Below, piece after piece: positions 45,559 to 56,055 of a stretch of 64,000 nt of DNA. A program made the position numbers and the translations under genes. The stretch spans positions 124,001 through 188,000 of the forward strand of contig NZ_FTMJ01000005.1 of assembly GCF_900156095.1 (NCBI RefSeq), read 5' to 3'. The notes beneath the pieces were generated by a model. That model did no database searches, had not been told where the DNA came from, and was given only the letters and a program-made list of their open reading frames with translations. Source of the DNA: Aeromonas sp. RU39B (GTDB lineage Bacteria; Pseudomonadota; Gammaproteobacteria; Enterobacterales; Aeromonadaceae). The number at the start of each line of letters is the position of its first letter. Position 1 is the stretch's first letter.

Positions 45559-46752
45559 TTAACGGGCGCGAACTACCAAGCCCTTGAGGTAGAACCCTTC
45601 CGGATAGGCAGTGCCAATCGGATGGTCCGGCGCCTGGGAGAGACGCTCGAGGATCTGGGCATCACGGCCAGCATCGAGCGCCGCATCAGCCACGATCTTC
45701 TGGAACAGATCGGCCGGCATCAGGCCTGAGCAGGAGTAGGTGAGCAGGATGCCACCCGGCGCCAGCAGTTGGAACGCCAGCAGGTTGATATCCTTGTAGC
45801 CACGGCAGGCGCCATCAAGTTGCGCCTTGCTTTCGGCAAACTTGGGCGGGTCGAGCACGATGACATCGAACTTTTCACCGTTGTCGCGGTATTCACGCAG
45901 CAGCTTGAACACATCCTGGCGCAAGAAATGGGCGCGGGAGAGATCCAGTCCGTTGAGCTCGGCATTCTGGCGGGCAGTGTCGAGCGCCGGCTGCGACACA
46001 TCGACGTTAACCACTTCGCTGGCGCCCCCCTTGAGGGCATAGACGCCAAAACCGCCGGTGTAGCAGAAACAGTTGAGGACCCGCTTGCCAGCGGTGTATT
46101 TGGCCGCAATCTGGCGGTTGTCGCGCTGGTCGAGGTAGAAGCCGGTCTTGTGACCGCCCTGGATGTCCACCAGGATCTTGATCCCCTGGTTTTCTTCAAT
46201 CACGACCGGTGCGCTGGGCGCTTCGCCATGCAACACGCCGACAAATTGCTCCAGCCCCTCTTTTTTGCGTACCGCGACGTCGGAGCGCTCGAAGATGTTG
46301 CTGGTGGGGAAGAGGGTGCGCAGCGCCTCGACGATCAGTGGGCGCTGATAATCCGCGCCCGCCGACAGCAGCTGACAGACCAGGTAATCGCCGTAACGGT
46401 CGATGGTCACACCGGGCAGACCGTCGGATTCGGCGGCGCAAAGGCGGTATCCGGTCAGCCCTTGGCGGGCGATCAGATCGCTGCGGGCTGCCTGAGCGTC
46501 AGTCAGACGGCGCAGAAAAAAGGCCTGATCAACCGCTTCATCGCGATCAAAGGTCCAGATCCGCACCCGGATCTGCGAGCTACCCGACCAGGCGCCACGG
46601 CCGAGCCACTGACCGCCTTCGGAGAACACGTCCACCGTCTCGCCATTGGCGGGCTTGCCCTTGACCTTGTCGATGGCCTTGGAGAACACCCAGGGGTGAC
46701 GGCGAAGCAGGGATTTTTCCCGCCCTTTGGCGAGAGTGATGGATGCGCTCAT
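45559..46752 (-). CDS. rlmI: 23S rRNA (cytosine(1962)-C(5))-methyltransferase
   Basis: 397 residues, close to E. coli RlmI (396). PUA domain at about 1-80 and a class-I SAM methyltransferase domain: [18 protein letters not shown] (SAM), [16 protein letters not shown] (catalytic DPPKF) and TYSCSGLM (catalytic Cys). The start ATG has only a weak site and lies 20 bp after the chemoreceptor terminator, so either readthrough or a promoter overlapping that terminator drives it. acyP is nearby beyond the chemoreceptor gene, recalling the E. coli yccW-yccX neighbourhood. Confidence 0.95.
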   Translation of the reverse strand: MSASITLAKGREKSLLRRHPWVFSKAIDKVKGKPANGETVDVFSEGGQWLGRGAWSGSSQIRVRIWTFDRDEAVDQAFFLRRLTDAQAARSDLIARQGLTGYRLCAAESDGLPGVTIDRYGDYLVCQLLSAGADYQRPLIVEALRTLFPTSNIFERSDVAVRKKEGLEQFVGVLHGEAPSAPVVIEENQGIKILVDIQGGHKTGFYLDQRDNRQIAAKYTAGKRVLNCFCYTGGFGVYALKGGASEVVNVDVSQPALDTARQNAELNGLDLSRAHFLRQDVFKLLREYRDNGEKFDVIVLDPPKFAESKAQLDGACRGYKDINLLAFQLLAPGGILLTYSCSGLMPADLFQKIVADAALDAGRDAQILERLSQAPDHPIGTAYPEGFYLKGLVVRAR

Positions 46753-46771
46753 GATGACTCGTGATGACCAT

Positions 46772-46800
46772 AAAAAAGGGGCCACATTTTAGGTGGCCCC
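46772..46800 (-). terminator. Rho-independent terminator of the chemoreceptor gene
   Basis: Minus strand: GGGGCCAC, loop, GTGGCCCC, then TTTTTT. Confidence 0.92.
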
Positions 46801-46826
46801 ATCTGAAAAGGCAAAGACAACGCAGG

Positions 46827-48254
46827 TCAGATCCGCAGACCTTGCAGCGCCTGGGCCAACTCGGTGGCGGTGGCCTTGAGCCCTTGGGTGCCGGCCACGG
46901 CGGCCGAGGCGGACTCTTCGACCTCCACCGATTCGCGGCGCACCTGATCGAGCTGACGGGAAACATCGGCCGCTACGCTGCTTTGCTCTTCGCTTGAGGT
47001 GGCAATCTGCTCGCTCATGGCAAACACCGCCGCGCTGTGCTGGCTGATCCGGTCGATATCGTCACCCACCTGGCTGATGAGATCGCGGCTTTCGGCGGCG
47101 CGTACCACGGTCTGCTCCATGATGTCATTGAGCGTCGAGGTGCCTTGCTGCAGCGTCTCGAGCATCTGCTGGATCTCGACCGTGGCCTGCTGGGTTCGGC
47201 CTGCCAGGGTACGCACTTCATCTGCCACCACGGCAAACCCGCGCCCTTGCTCGCCAGCGCGGGCCGCTTCAATGGCGGCATTGAGCGCCAGCAGGTTGGT
47301 CTGCTGGGAGATGGCGTTGATGACGCTGACCACCTCGTTGATGCGTGAGGCATTGGCGGTGAGCTCTTCCACTGCACCGGAGGCGTGAGTCACTTCGTCG
47401 GCCAGTGCACGAATGGCATCGATGGTCTTGCTGACGCGCGCTGCGCCGCGCGCCGCTTCATCGCTCGACTCGCGTGTCTGGCTCAGGGTATTGCCAGCAT
47501 TGTGGGCCACGTCGCGAATGGCGGCAGACATCTGATCCATCGCTGCTGCCAGCGAGTCCATGCGCTGACGCTGGGAGCGGGCCAGCGCCTGACCCTCCGA
47601 GGCGTGCTCACGAAACTCATCGGCCGCAAGGCCCAGTGCATCGGCAGAGGCATCGACCAGCTGCACGATACGGTGCTGCCGCTCGGTGCTTTGATCAATG
47701 CTGCTCGCGAGACTAACCAGCTCGTCACGGGCGGCATTGAAACGCATTCTGACCGTGAGATCGCCACTGGCAATGGCTTGCAGGGTGCGCTTGGTCGACA
47801 CCACCGAGCCGCCGAGATGACGGGTCAGTACCACACCGACCATCAGCGTGATCAGCACAAGCCCCCCAAGCTGGATCATCAGTGATGCTGACCAGCCATC
47901 GGGGATGCTCGCCTCATCCAGCGTACCGACCACCATACCGGCTTTACCGGCAGAGGCTTCAACCCGCACCAGTTCGCCCTGTGCGACGACCCCACGGGCG
48001 ACCCCTTGCTGTAGCTGCAGATCCGCTGGCAGCAACAAACCTGATTGCTGGGAGAGGAGAGAGGCAGCCGTCTCAACCCGTTGCTGCAGCGCCTGGGTTT
48101 CCAGCGCCAGCATCTGCTCGTGACGGGCACCGAGCTGGTTGATGGTCAGCACCACCATCGCCAGCAGGGGAATGGCTAAAGCGACCAGACATTTCTCACC
48201 GAGAGTGAGACGAATGAGATAGCGGTCAATCCATCCTGTCTTGACTTCTTTCAT
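46827..48254 (-). CDS. Methyl-accepting chemotaxis protein with small periplasmic domain
   Basis: 475 residues. TM1 at about 20-40, a short periplasmic region of about 80 residues, TM2 at about 124-145, HAMP to about 200, then the coiled-coil signalling domain whose hairpin tip [28 protein letters not shown] is intact in order (shown with the helix turn at QQTN). It would feed CheA/CheW in a polar array. The periplasmic part is too short for a Cache or four-helix domain, so ligand sensing is unclear. The frame is open far upstream across acyP but the ATG giving MKEVKTG has AAGGAA and directly precedes TM1. No CheA, CheW or flagellar genes are near, as usual for orphan receptors. Confidence 0.9.
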   Translation of the reverse strand: MKEVKTGWIDRYLIRLTLGEKCLVALAIPLLAMVVLTINQLGARHEQMLALETQALQQRVETAASLLSQQSGLLLPADLQLQQGVARGVVAQGELVRVEASAGKAGMVVGTLDEASIPDGWSASLMIQLGGLVLITLMVGVVLTRHLGGSVVSTKRTLQAIASGDLTVRMRFNAARDELVSLASSIDQSTERQHRIVQLVDASADALGLAADEFREHASEGQALARSQRQRMDSLAAAMDQMSAAIRDVAHNAGNTLSQTRESSDEAARGAARVSKTIDAIRALADEVTHASGAVEELTANASRINEVVSVINAISQQTNLLALNAAIEAARAGEQGRGFAVVADEVRTLAGRTQQATVEIQQMLETLQQGTSTLNDIMEQTVVRAAESRDLISQVGDDIDRISQHSAAVFAMSEQIATSSEEQSSVAADVSRQLDQVRRESVEVEESASAAVAGTQGLKATATELAQALQGLRI

Positions 48255-48341
48255 AATGAATGACGTTCCTTGAAGATGAGCGAAATGTGCTGCCGTTATT
48301 ATCGTTTGCGGCTGACCAATCTTAATGACAAGGGCTGAAAA

Positions 48342-48614
48342 ATGGGAGAGCAATCGTTTGTCGTTCGCATTTATGGGGTGGTGCAGGGGGTGGGGTTTCG
48401 TTATTTCACCCGCGAGCAGGCGCTGCGGCTGAAGTTGCGCGGCCACGCCTACAACTTGCCCGATGGCTCGGTGGAGGTGTGGATTGCCGGGCCGCGCGAA
48501 CAGGTGCAAAGCATGCTGAGCTGGCTGGAGCGTGGACCGCGCACCGCGCAGGTGTCGCGTATCGAGATCATGGCCAGTGATGAGTTTCCGCCCTCTGGCT
48601 TTCATACCAATTGA
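48342..48614 (+). CDS. acyP: Acylphosphatase
   Basis: 90 residues. The phosphate-binding loop [12 protein letters not shown] and the catalytic Asn in [13 protein letters not shown] are present; C-terminal SGFHTN replaces the usual FxxR/xY end. It hydrolyses acyl phosphates. AAGGG precedes the ATG. It is divergent from the chemoreceptor gene and 6 bp before the CHAD gene, with which it probably forms an operon. Confidence 0.93.
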   Translation: MGEQSFVVRIYGVVQGVGFRYFTREQALRLKLRGHAYNLPDGSVEVWIAGPREQVQSMLSWLERGPRTAQVSRIEIMASDEFPPSGFHTN

Positions 48615-48620
48615 GCCCTG

Positions 48621-49352
48621 ATGATGCGTAGCGAGATAGAAAAAACGCGACTCAAGGAGTATCAGGAGGCTGCCCGGCAGGTTAACAGCTGCGCCGATGA
48701 CGAGGCGGTGCACAGCTACCGGATTGCTGCAAGGCGGCTGCAGTCACTGCTGGCATTGTGGCGACCGCTTATCTATGTGCCGCGTCTGGAGCGCAAACTT
48801 GGCCAAGCTGTGAATAGTTTATCTGCGCTGCGCGATGCCCAGGTTCATGCCCAAAAATTTGGTAGCAAGGTGTCCAAGGCACCACCCGGCGTCGTGCTTC
48901 CACTGTTTGAGCCCGCGCTGCGTGACTGGTGGGAGCAGCGTGAGGCGTGGGGCAACCAGCCACAGCTAGGTGTTATTTATGCCATGGCGCTCGGTCATCG
49001 TCTGCTGATGTGTCTCGACCGCCCCGAACCGTGGGCGTTGCGTGACTGGCATCAACTGCGACTACAGGTCAAAGAGGCCCGCTACGCCATTGAGCTCTTG
49101 GTTTGCGCTGGCATTGCCTCGCCCTCTTGGCTCAGCGAGCTCACCGAATGGCAGGAGCTGCTTGGTCAGCTGCAAGACCGGCGGCAGTGGCTTAAGCGCT
49201 TGCCCGGTCAGGCGCTCAGCGACGAAGAGCAAAGTGCCCGCGCTGTCAGTTTGCAGCAGCAGATTGAGGCGCGGCTGACCACGCTGAGTGAACGCAAACC
49301 GCTGCTGCGGCAATTAGCATTGGGACTGCTTCGCACTGGCCGGCATGTCTGA
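48621..49352 (+). CDS. CHAD domain protein
   Basis: 243 residues, all helical. The CHAD pattern is visible: [22 protein letters not shown] with its conserved His and Arg, [17 protein letters not shown], and [15 protein letters not shown] domains bind polyphosphate through conserved basic residues; this one has no attached CYTH triphosphatase. It starts 6 bp after acyP, without a clear ribosome-binding site, so coupling is likely. The pairing of an acylphosphatase with a polyphosphate-binding module is suggestive but not proof of shared function. Confidence 0.75.
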   Translation: MMRSEIEKTRLKEYQEAARQVNSCADDEAVHSYRIAARRLQSLLALWRPLIYVPRLERKLGQAVNSLSALRDAQVHAQKFGSKVSKAPPGVVLPLFEPALRDWWEQREAWGNQPQLGVIYAMALGHRLLMCLDRPEPWALRDWHQLRLQVKEARYAIELLVCAGIASPSWLSELTEWQELLGQLQDRRQWLKRLPGQALSDEEQSARAVSLQQQIEARLTTLSERKPLLRQLALGLLRTGRHV

Positions 49353-49375
49353 GGCTGGCACATCACGAGGTATGA

Positions 49376-49404
49376 AAAACAAGAGGGACCGATGGGTCCC
49401 TCTT
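49376..49404 (-). terminator. Rho-independent terminator of metG
   Basis: AAGAGGGACC and GGTCCCTCTT form a 10-bp stem; the minus strand continues GTTTTT. It may also stop the convergent CHAD transcript. Confidence 0.9.
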
Positions 49405-49422
49405 GCTCATATCCCGCGCGTT

Positions 49423-51456
49423 TTATTTCACACGCATGCCCGGTTGGGCGCCGTCGTGGGGCTCTAAGATAAAGAGATCCTTACCCCCCGGACCTGCGGC
49501 CAGTACCATACCTTCTGACAGGCCAAAACGCATCTTGCGCGGTGCCAGGTTGGCAACCATCACGGTCAGCTTGCCTTCCAGATCTTCCGGGTTGTAGGCC
49601 GATTTGATGCCGGCAAACACCTGACGCACTTCACCACCCAGATCCAGTTGCAGCTTGAGTAGCTTCTCGGCTTCCGGCACGGCTTCGGCTTTTTTGATGA
49701 GGGCGACACGCAGGTCAATCTTGACAAAATCCTCATAGCTGATGGTCTCGCTGATGGGATCGTCTGCCAGAGGACCGGCCGGCTTTTTGGTCTGCTCCTT
49801 GGCCAAATCTTCCTTGGAGGCCTCAATCATGGCTTCAATCTTGGCCGGCTCGATGCGCGAGAAGAGTGCCTTGAAGGGGGCAACCTGATGGGCGGTCAGC
49901 GGGGCTGTAATTCCCTCCCAGGTGAGCGTTTCACAGAGGAAGCCTTCGGCACGTTCGGCCAAGAGCGGCATGACCGGCTTGAGGTAAGCCATCAGCACGC
50001 GGAACAGGTTGATACCGACCGAGCAGACGGCTTGCAGCTCGGCATCAGCGCCTTCTTGCTTGGCAAGCACCCACGGCGCCTTGTCGTCAACATAGCGGTT
50101 GGCCTTGTCGGCCAGCGCCATGATCTCGCGAATGGCGCGGTTAAATTCACGGGCTTCGAAGGCATCGGCGATGCTGTCGCGGGCGGCAACAAATTCGGCA
50201 TAGAGCTCAGGCTCGGCACAGCTATCGGCCAGCTTGCCGTCAAAACGCTTGGCGATAAAGCCGGCGTTGCGCGAGGCGAGGTTCACCAGCTTGTTGACCA
50301 CATCGGCGTTGACGCGCTGCACGAAGTCTTCGAGGTTCAGATCCAGATCATCGATGCGGCTGTTGAGCTTGGCGGCGTAGTAGTAACGCAGGCACTCCGG
50401 ATCGAGGTGGTTCAAATAGGTGGAGGCCTTGATAAAGGTGCCCTTGGACTTGGACATCTTGGCGCCATTGACGGTCACGTAGCCGTGCACGTTCACCTTG
50501 GTCGGCTTGCGGAACTGGCTGCCTTCGAGCATGGCTGGCCAGAACAGGCAGTGGAAGTAGGCGATGTCTTTGCCGATGAAGTGATAGAGCTCGGCGTCGG
50601 AGTCAGCCTTCCAGAAGCTGTCAAAGTCAATGTCGCCACGCTTGTCGCACAGATTCTTGAACGAGGCCATGTAGCCAATCGGCGCATCCAGCCAGACGTA
50701 GAAGTACTTGCCCGGTGCGCCCGGAATTTCGAAACCGAAATAAGGCGCGTCACGGGTGATGTCCCACTGCTGCAGGCCCGATTCAAACCACTCCTGCATC
50801 TTGTTGGCCATCTCTTCCTGGATGGCGCCAGAGCCGCGCACCCAGCCTGAGAGCCAGCTTTCAAATTGCGGCAGGTCGAAGAAGAAGTGTTCGGACTCCT
50901 TCATCACCGGCGTGGCACCAGAAACGGCTGACTTGGGATCAATCAGCTCGGTCGGGCTGTAGGTGGCGCCGCAGCTATCGCAATTATCGCCATACTGATC
51001 CGGCGACTTGCACTTGGGGCAGGTTCCCTTGACGAAGCGATCCGGCAGGAACATGGCCTTTTCCGGGTCGAACAGCTGAGAGATGGTGCGGCTTTTGATC
51101 TTGCCCGCATCGCTCAGTCGGGTATAAATCAGGCTCGCCAGCTCGCGGTTTTCCGGGCTGTGGGTCGAGTGATAGTTGTCAAAGCTGATGTGGAAGCCGC
51201 CAAAATCGGCTTGATGCTCCTCGGAGACCTTGGCAATCATCTCTTCCGGTGCAATGCCCATCTGCTGGGCCTTGAGCATGATCGGAGTACCGTGGGCATC
51301 GTCAGCGCAGATGAAATGCACCTGGTGGCCGCGCATACGCTGGTAACGGACCCAAATATCGGCCTGAATATGTTCGAGCATGTGGCCGAGGTGGATGGAG
51401 CCATTGGCATAGGGGAGGGCGCAGGTGACCAGAATTTTACGAGGATCAGTTGCCAT
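49423..51456 (-). CDS. metG: Methionyl-tRNA synthetase
   Basis: 677 residues, identical in length to E. coli MetG. Class-I signature HLGH at 22-25, KMSKS (AKMSKSKG) near 335, a zinc knuckle (CPKC...CDSC) around 145-160, and a C-terminal tRNA-binding EMAP/Trbp111 domain (about 575-677). The ATG giving [11 protein letters not shown] is chosen by family start; the ribosome-binding site is weak (AAGAA). Divergent from apbC, with 161 bp between them, as in E. coli. Confidence 0.97.
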   Translation of the reverse strand: MATDPRKILVTCALPYANGSIHLGHMLEHIQADIWVRYQRMRGHQVHFICADDAHGTPIMLKAQQMGIAPEEMIAKVSEEHQADFGGFHISFDNYHSTHSPENRELASLIYTRLSDAGKIKSRTISQLFDPEKAMFLPDRFVKGTCPKCKSPDQYGDNCDSCGATYSPTELIDPKSAVSGATPVMKESEHFFFDLPQFESWLSGWVRGSGAIQEEMANKMQEWFESGLQQWDITRDAPYFGFEIPGAPGKYFYVWLDAPIGYMASFKNLCDKRGDIDFDSFWKADSDAELYHFIGKDIAYFHCLFWPAMLEGSQFRKPTKVNVHGYVTVNGAKMSKSKGTFIKASTYLNHLDPECLRYYYAAKLNSRIDDLDLNLEDFVQRVNADVVNKLVNLASRNAGFIAKRFDGKLADSCAEPELYAEFVAARDSIADAFEAREFNRAIREIMALADKANRYVDDKAPWVLAKQEGADAELQAVCSVGINLFRVLMAYLKPVMPLLAERAEGFLCETLTWEGITAPLTAHQVAPFKALFSRIEPAKIEAMIEASKEDLAKEQTKKPAGPLADDPISETISYEDFVKIDLRVALIKKAEAVPEAEKLLKLQLDLGGEVRQVFAGIKSAYNPEDLEGKLTVMVANLAPRKMRFGLSEGMVLAAGPGGKDLFILEPHDGAQPGMRVK

Positions 51457-51617
51457 AATGCGTTCTTGATATGCTGGAGTGAGTGTTAGAGTGCCGAGCA
51501 TGTTACCCGAAATGGGCATGGACTGCCTAGTTTCGCCACTTGACCCACTGGGTCTGGCAGCGCATGAATGGATGCCCGTGGCAGCATCGCCAAACATAAC
51601 CACAACTTGGTGGGGAT

Positions 51618-52703
51618 ATGACAGTGATTGATGCAGTAAAAACAATTCTTACCGAATTTAAACCGAAATTCTGGCAAACCGACCTGGTCTCGGCCGGATT
51701 TGTCAAACAGCTGACGCTGGAGGCGGGCGAGCTCAAGATTGAGATCGTGCTGCCGTTTGCCGGTCTCGGTTGGCAAGCCATGTTGCAAGAAGAGGTCGAG
51801 GGGCGTCTGCGTCAGCTAGATGGCGTCAAGCGCATCAGTTGGCAATGGCACACCGAGGTAGCCAGTATGCCCCGCGCCGCCAATCTGCCGGCCATTCAGG
51901 GAGTGCGCAATATTCTGGTGGTGGCATCGGGCAAAGGCGGGGTGGGCAAATCGACCACCGCCGTTAATCTGGCGCTGGCACTTGAACGTGAAGGGGCGCG
52001 GGTGGCCATTCTCGATGCCGACATCTATGGCCCATCGATCCCCATCATGATGGGCACGCGCAAGGCGCGTCCAGTCAGCCTCGATGGCAAGCTGATGGAG
52101 CCGGTCGAAGCGTGTGGCTTGGCATCAAACAGTATCGGTTATCTGGTCAGTGAAGACGATGCCACTATCTGGCGCGGCCCGATGGCCAGCAAGGCGCTGG
52201 CGCAGATCCTTCACGAAACCCGCTGGGGTGAGGTGGATTATCTGGTGGTGGACATGCCGCCCGGTACCGGCGACATCCAGCTCACCATGGCCCAGCAGGT
52301 GCCGACTACCGCAGCCCTGATTGTCACCACGCCGCAGGACGTGGCGCTGGCCGATGCCCTCAAAGGGGTCGCCATGTTTAACAAGGTCAACGTACCGGTG
52401 CTTGGGGTAGTGGAGAACATGAGCTACCACGTCTGCAGTGCCTGTGGGCATCACGAGGCACTGTTTGGCACTGGTGGTGGACAGAAGATGGCCGAGCAGT
52501 GCGGATTGAGGCTGCTGGGCGAATTGCCGCTGCACATCGATATTCGCCAGCACATGGACGATGGCTGCCCCATCGTGTTTCGCTCCCCGGAGCACCACCT
52601 GTCCTTGGCGTATCAGAAGCTGGCGCGCAGTGTGGCCGCCTCGCTCTATTTCAGTGCCAAGCCGGTGGCGACGCCGCTGTTTACCCGTCAGTTGGATGAT
52701 TAA
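51618..52703 (+). CDS. apbC: Iron-sulfur cluster carrier protein ApbC (Mrp family)
   Basis: 361 residues. N-terminal DUF59/MIP18-like domain (about 1-75), then a deviant Walker [12 protein letters not shown] at 103-113, Switch motifs ([17 protein letters not shown]) and the Fe-S-binding CSAC motif near 275. It binds and passes on Fe-S clusters in an ATP-dependent manner. Divergent from metG. A terminator follows and udk begins after its own promoter. Confidence 0.95.
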   Translation: MTVIDAVKTILTEFKPKFWQTDLVSAGFVKQLTLEAGELKIEIVLPFAGLGWQAMLQEEVEGRLRQLDGVKRISWQWHTEVASMPRAANLPAIQGVRNILVVASGKGGVGKSTTAVNLALALEREGARVAILDADIYGPSIPIMMGTRKARPVSLDGKLMEPVEACGLASNSIGYLVSEDDATIWRGPMASKALAQILHETRWGEVDYLVVDMPPGTGDIQLTMAQQVPTTAALIVTTPQDVALADALKGVAMFNKVNVPVLGVVENMSYHVCSACGHHEALFGTGGGQKMAEQCGLRLLGELPLHIDIRQHMDDGCPIVFRSPEHHLSLAYQKLARSVAASLYFSAKPVATPLFTRQLDD

Positions 52704-52734
52704 TGGCCGAACGTGCGCCATGACACGTATTGAG

Positions 52735-52758
52735 GGTGGGCATGGCTCACCCTTTTTC
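52735..52758 (+). terminator. Probable terminator of apbC
   Basis: GGGTG and CACCC pair with a 9-nt loop, followed by TTTTT. The stem is short. Confidence 0.6.
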
Positions 52759-52760
52759 TT

Positions 52761-52766
52761 ATAATG
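52761..52766 (+). promoter_or_regulatory. Perfect -10 box (TATAAT) of udk
   Basis: TATAAT sits 3 bp after the apbC terminator; a TGGGCA 17 bp upstream is a poor -35 and overlaps the terminator stem. Confidence 0.5.
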
Positions 52767-52812
52767 GATCGGTTTAAACTCATTCCAACCGCTCTTCTTT
52801 TAGGTATTTGTC

Positions 52813-53457
52813 ATGTCTGAGACCCAACATTCGTGTGTGATCATCGGGATCGCCGGTGCTTCTGCATCTGGCAAAAGCCTCATCGCCCAAACCATTTACG
52901 AAGAGCTGGTCGCTGAGCTGGGGGCAGGTGAAATCGGGGTGATCTCGGAGGATTGCTACTACAAGGATCAGTCGCACTTGACCATGGAAGAGCGGGTCAA
53001 GACCAACTACGACCATCCGAGTGCCATGGATCACAGCCTGCTGGTTGAGCATCTGCAAACCCTGCTCAAGGGCGAAGGTGTCGCGATTCCCCAGTACTCC
53101 TACACCGAGCACACCCGGATCAGCGACGTGCTTAACTTTGCGCCGCGCAAGGTGATCATTTTAGAAGGGATCTTGCTGCTGACCGACCCGCGTCTGCGCG
53201 ATCTGATGGATGCCACCATCTTTATGGATACTCCGCTTGATATCTGCCTGATCCGCCGCCTGGTGCGTGATGTGCAGGATCGCGGCCGGACCATGGAGTC
53301 GGTGCTCAAGCAATATCAGAAGACGGTGCGTCCGATGTTCTTGCAGTTTATCGAGCCTTCCAAGCAGTACGCCGACGTGATTGTTCCGCGTGGTGGCAAG
53401 AACCGCATCGCCATTGACATGCTCAAGGCGCGTATCCGACACATGTTGGTCGGTTGA
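52813..53457 (+). CDS. udk: Uridine kinase
   Basis: 214 residues (E. coli 213). P-loop [11 protein letters not shown] at 12-22, [20 protein letters not shown] and the lid region [14 protein letters not shown]. Phosphorylates uridine and cytidine with ATP or GTP in pyrimidine salvage. Followed by a terminator and then dcd, so two pyrimidine genes sit side by side but in separate units. Confidence 0.97.
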   Translation: MSETQHSCVIIGIAGASASGKSLIAQTIYEELVAELGAGEIGVISEDCYYKDQSHLTMEERVKTNYDHPSAMDHSLLVEHLQTLLKGEGVAIPQYSYTEHTRISDVLNFAPRKVIILEGILLLTDPRLRDLMDATIFMDTPLDICLIRRLVRDVQDRGRTMESVLKQYQKTVRPMFLQFIEPSKQYADVIVPRGGKNRIAIDMLKARIRHMLVG

Positions 53458-53469
53458 TAAATATCAGAC

Positions 53470-53493
53470 AGGCCGGGCTCGCCCGGCCTTTTT
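53470..53493 (+). terminator. Rho-independent terminator of udk
   Basis: GGCCGGGC and GCCCGGCC pair with a 2-nt loop plus T5. It ends about 20 bp before the dcd start. Confidence 0.88.
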
Positions 53494-53511
53494 CAAATAG
53501 ATGGAGACGAT

Positions 53512-54093
53512 ATGCGTCTGTGTGATACCGATATCGAGCGCTATCTCGACGATGGCGCGATCGTGATCGAGCCGCGGCCCGCCGTAGACCGTATCAGCGG
53601 CGTCAGTGTTGACGTGCTGCTGGGCAATGAATTTCGCGTGTTTCGCGATCATACCGCCCCTTATATTGACTTGGGCGGCACCAGTGCCGAGATGGCCGAT
53701 GCCATCGAGCGGGTGATGAGCGATGAAATTCATATTCCTGATGGGGAAGCCTTCTTTCTGCACCCGGGTGAATTGGCACTGGCCGTGACCTTGGAATCGG
53801 TGACTCTGCCGGCCAATATCGTTGGCTGGCTCGATGGCCGCTCGTCACTGGCCCGTCTGGGGTTGATGGTGCACGTGACAGCGCACCGGATCGATCCGGG
53901 TTGGTCCGGTCGCATCGTGCTGGAGTTCTACAACGGCGGCAAACTGCCGCTGGCGCTGCGTCCGAAGATGAAGATCGGCGCGCTTAACTTCGAATTGCTC
54001 TCCGGCGAAGCGGCGCGTCCCTACAACAAGCGCGAGAACGCCAAGTACAAGAGCCAGCAGGGGGCGGTAGCCAGTCGAATCAGTCAAGACTGA
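53512..54093 (+). CDS. dcd: dCTP deaminase
   Basis: 193 residues, same length as E. coli Dcd. It deaminates dCTP to dUTP, the main route to dTTP in enterobacteria-like species. Family marks: [35 protein letters not shown] (catalytic Glu follows in VLEFYNGG) and the C-terminal closing over the active site ([14 protein letters not shown]). GGAG precedes the ATG. It follows the udk terminator directly, so it needs either readthrough or a promoter within that short gap. Confidence 0.97.
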   Translation: MRLCDTDIERYLDDGAIVIEPRPAVDRISGVSVDVLLGNEFRVFRDHTAPYIDLGGTSAEMADAIERVMSDEIHIPDGEAFFLHPGELALAVTLESVTLPANIVGWLDGRSSLARLGLMVHVTAHRIDPGWSGRIVLEFYNGGKLPLALRPKMKIGALNFELLSGEAARPYNKRENAKYKSQQGAVASRISQD

Positions 54094-54281
54094 ACCTTAC
54101 TGTCCCGCGCCGATTAATGTGGGTTTCAAACATAACAAATTAATCGTGGCAAGCCTTGTGAGTGGTGGGTGCGACAGCATTTGCCACTTATTTTTTTTCA
54201 TAAAAAATTAATTACAGCCCTATTCATGGGTCATCCATCTGTCATAATCCGCGCACTTCCTAAACGAGGTGAACGTTCGTA

Positions 54282-55751
54282 ATGTTGACAATCTTTGAAG
54301 GGATGAATCTGTGGCTGATTATCGGCCTGGTTCTGTCTGTGGTATTTGTGCTGGCCTATGAATTCATCAACGGCTTTCACGATACCGCTAATGCCGTGGC
54401 GACGGTGATCTATACCAAAGCCATGCCCGCCCATCTTGCCGTCATGGCATCCGGTTTATTCAACTTTTTTGGTGTCATGATGGGGGGACTGGGTGTTGCC
54501 TACGCCATTGTCCATCTTCTTCCCATTGATCTGCTGCTGGGTATGGATTCCCGTCAGGGGCTGGTGATGATTTTCTCCCTGCTCTTCTCGGCCATCGCCT
54601 GGAATTTGGGAACCTGGTACCTCGGTATCCCGGCTTCCAGCTCCCACACCTTGATAGGTTCAATTCTTGGCGTCGGTGGTGCGTATGCCTGGCTGGTTCA
54701 CAAGCCGCTGTCCGAAGGGGTGAACATCGGCAAGGCGATTGACATCATGCTGTCGCTGATTGTCTCGCCGACCGTCGGGTTCATTCTGGCTGCGCTGGCG
54801 CTGTTTGCCATGAAGCGTATCTGGACTGGCAACAAGCTGCACAAAACGCCGGAAGAGCGCCTCAAGATTGACGGTAAAAAACATCCGCCGTTCTGGGCTC
54901 GTCTCACGCTGGTCGCGTCTGCCATGGGTGTGAGCTTTGTGCACGGCTCTAACGACGGTCAGAAGGGCATTGGTCTGCTGATGCTGGTGCTGATCTGCAT
55001 GGCGCCGTCCCAGTTTGCCTTGAACATGAGCAGTAGCTCCTATCAGCTCGATCGTACTCAGGATGCGGCTAACCGTATTGCTGAGCTCTATCACCGCAAT
55101 CAGAGCATGGTTGGTGGTGTCGTGGATTTCAGCAAGGAGTCTAAGGCATCTGAAACCGTCATGGAGCACTGCGTTGCCGGTGAAGCGCTCTCCAATATCG
55201 CCACTCTGGACGACCGTCTTGGTAAGGTGCGTGATTACAGCGAGCTGAGCCGTGATGATCGCCGTGAAGTGCGTCGTCTGCTGCTGTGCATCGATGATAC
55301 TGCCAAGAAGGTATCTAAGCTGCCGTTGCCGGCTCAGGAGCTTAAAGACCTGGCTACTTGGCGCAAAGATCTGGTAGCAACCGCTGAATATGCTCCGACT
55401 TGGGTTATTGTCTCGATCGCAGCTGCACTGGGTTGTGGCACCATGGTCGGTTGGCGCCGTATCGTTCATACTGTGGGCGAGAAGATCGGCTCCAAGGGCA
55501 TGACCTACAGCCAAGGGATTGCGGCGCAAATCACCGCAGCCTTCTCCATCGGCGTTGCCAGTATTACCGGGATGCCGGTATCGACCACCCATGTGCTCTC
55601 ATCGGCCGTGGCCGGTACCATGGTGGCCAACCGCTCCGGACTGCAGACTCAAACCATCAAGACCATTTTGATGGCGTGGGTGCTGACGCTGCCGCTGACC
55701 ATGCTGCTCTCTGGCGGCCTGTTCCTGTTGGCGCATGCGATCTTTGCCTGA
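54282..55751 (+). CDS. pitA: Low-affinity inorganic phosphate transporter (Pit family)
   Basis: 489 residues. Two PHO4 repeats: EFINGFHDTANAVATVIYT near residue 26 and SFVHGSNDGQKGIG plus GMPVSTTHVLSSAVAG in the second half; about ten transmembrane helices with a large cytoplasmic loop at about 255-370. It takes up metal-phosphate with protons. GAGG precedes the ATG at a long spacing. A CATAAT box with a GC-rich discriminator lies about 35 bp upstream. A strong terminator follows. Confidence 0.95.
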   Translation: MLTIFEGMNLWLIIGLVLSVVFVLAYEFINGFHDTANAVATVIYTKAMPAHLAVMASGLFNFFGVMMGGLGVAYAIVHLLPIDLLLGMDSRQGLVMIFSLLFSAIAWNLGTWYLGIPASSSHTLIGSILGVGGAYAWLVHKPLSEGVNIGKAIDIMLSLIVSPTVGFILAALALFAMKRIWTGNKLHKTPEERLKIDGKKHPPFWARLTLVASAMGVSFVHGSNDGQKGIGLLMLVLICMAPSQFALNMSSSSYQLDRTQDAANRIAELYHRNQSMVGGVVDFSKESKASETVMEHCVAGEALSNIATLDDRLGKVRDYSELSRDDRREVRRLLLCIDDTAKKVSKLPLPAQELKDLATWRKDLVATAEYAPTWVIVSIAAALGCGTMVGWRRIVHTVGEKIGSKGMTYSQGIAAQITAAFSIGVASITGMPVSTTHVLSSAVAGTMVANRSGLQTQTIKTILMAWVLTLPLTMLLSGGLFLLAHAIFA

Positions 55752-55770
55752 TTAAGTTCGTTTGAATAAC

Positions 55771-55801
55771 AAGCCGACGCCACAGTGCGTCGGTTTTTTT
55801 T
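55771..55801 (+). terminator. Rho-independent terminator of pitA
   Basis: CCGACGC and GCGTCGG pair around CACAGT, followed by eight T residues. Confidence 0.93.
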
Positions 55802-56055
55802 ATTCCCAAAAAACGTCCGTCCGGATGAAGTTTAGGGAGGGGGGGCGCCTTAATGTAGCGTCGCTAACCGAAGAGGGACATCGCTAAGTCCGTCGTCCAA
55901 CGCCCAAACCCACGCCATCGTTAAGAATGGCTCCGTATCGATGGTGGAACGTGGTCAATCTTCGATATTGACCTATCACGTTAGGTACAATGGTGCAGCG
56001 GCAAAACATTGTCTCTATTTTATTCTCATATGCCATCTCACTGGAGTTTTTTCTC
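55802..56055. other. Intergenic region upstream of the tyrosine phosphatase gene
   Basis: No ORF with family resemblance is seen. It holds a perfect 7-bp inverted repeat (GGTCAAT, 7-nt loop, ATTGACC) at 55953-55973, immediately followed by a TACAAT -10-like box at 55986, so the repeat may be an operator or part of the promoter of the phosphatase gene. Confidence 0.5.

Noticed and set aside
48255..48713. N-terminal extension of the chemoreceptor frame
   Set aside because: It runs antisense through acyP, has no signal or membrane pattern, and a proper start lies just before TM1.
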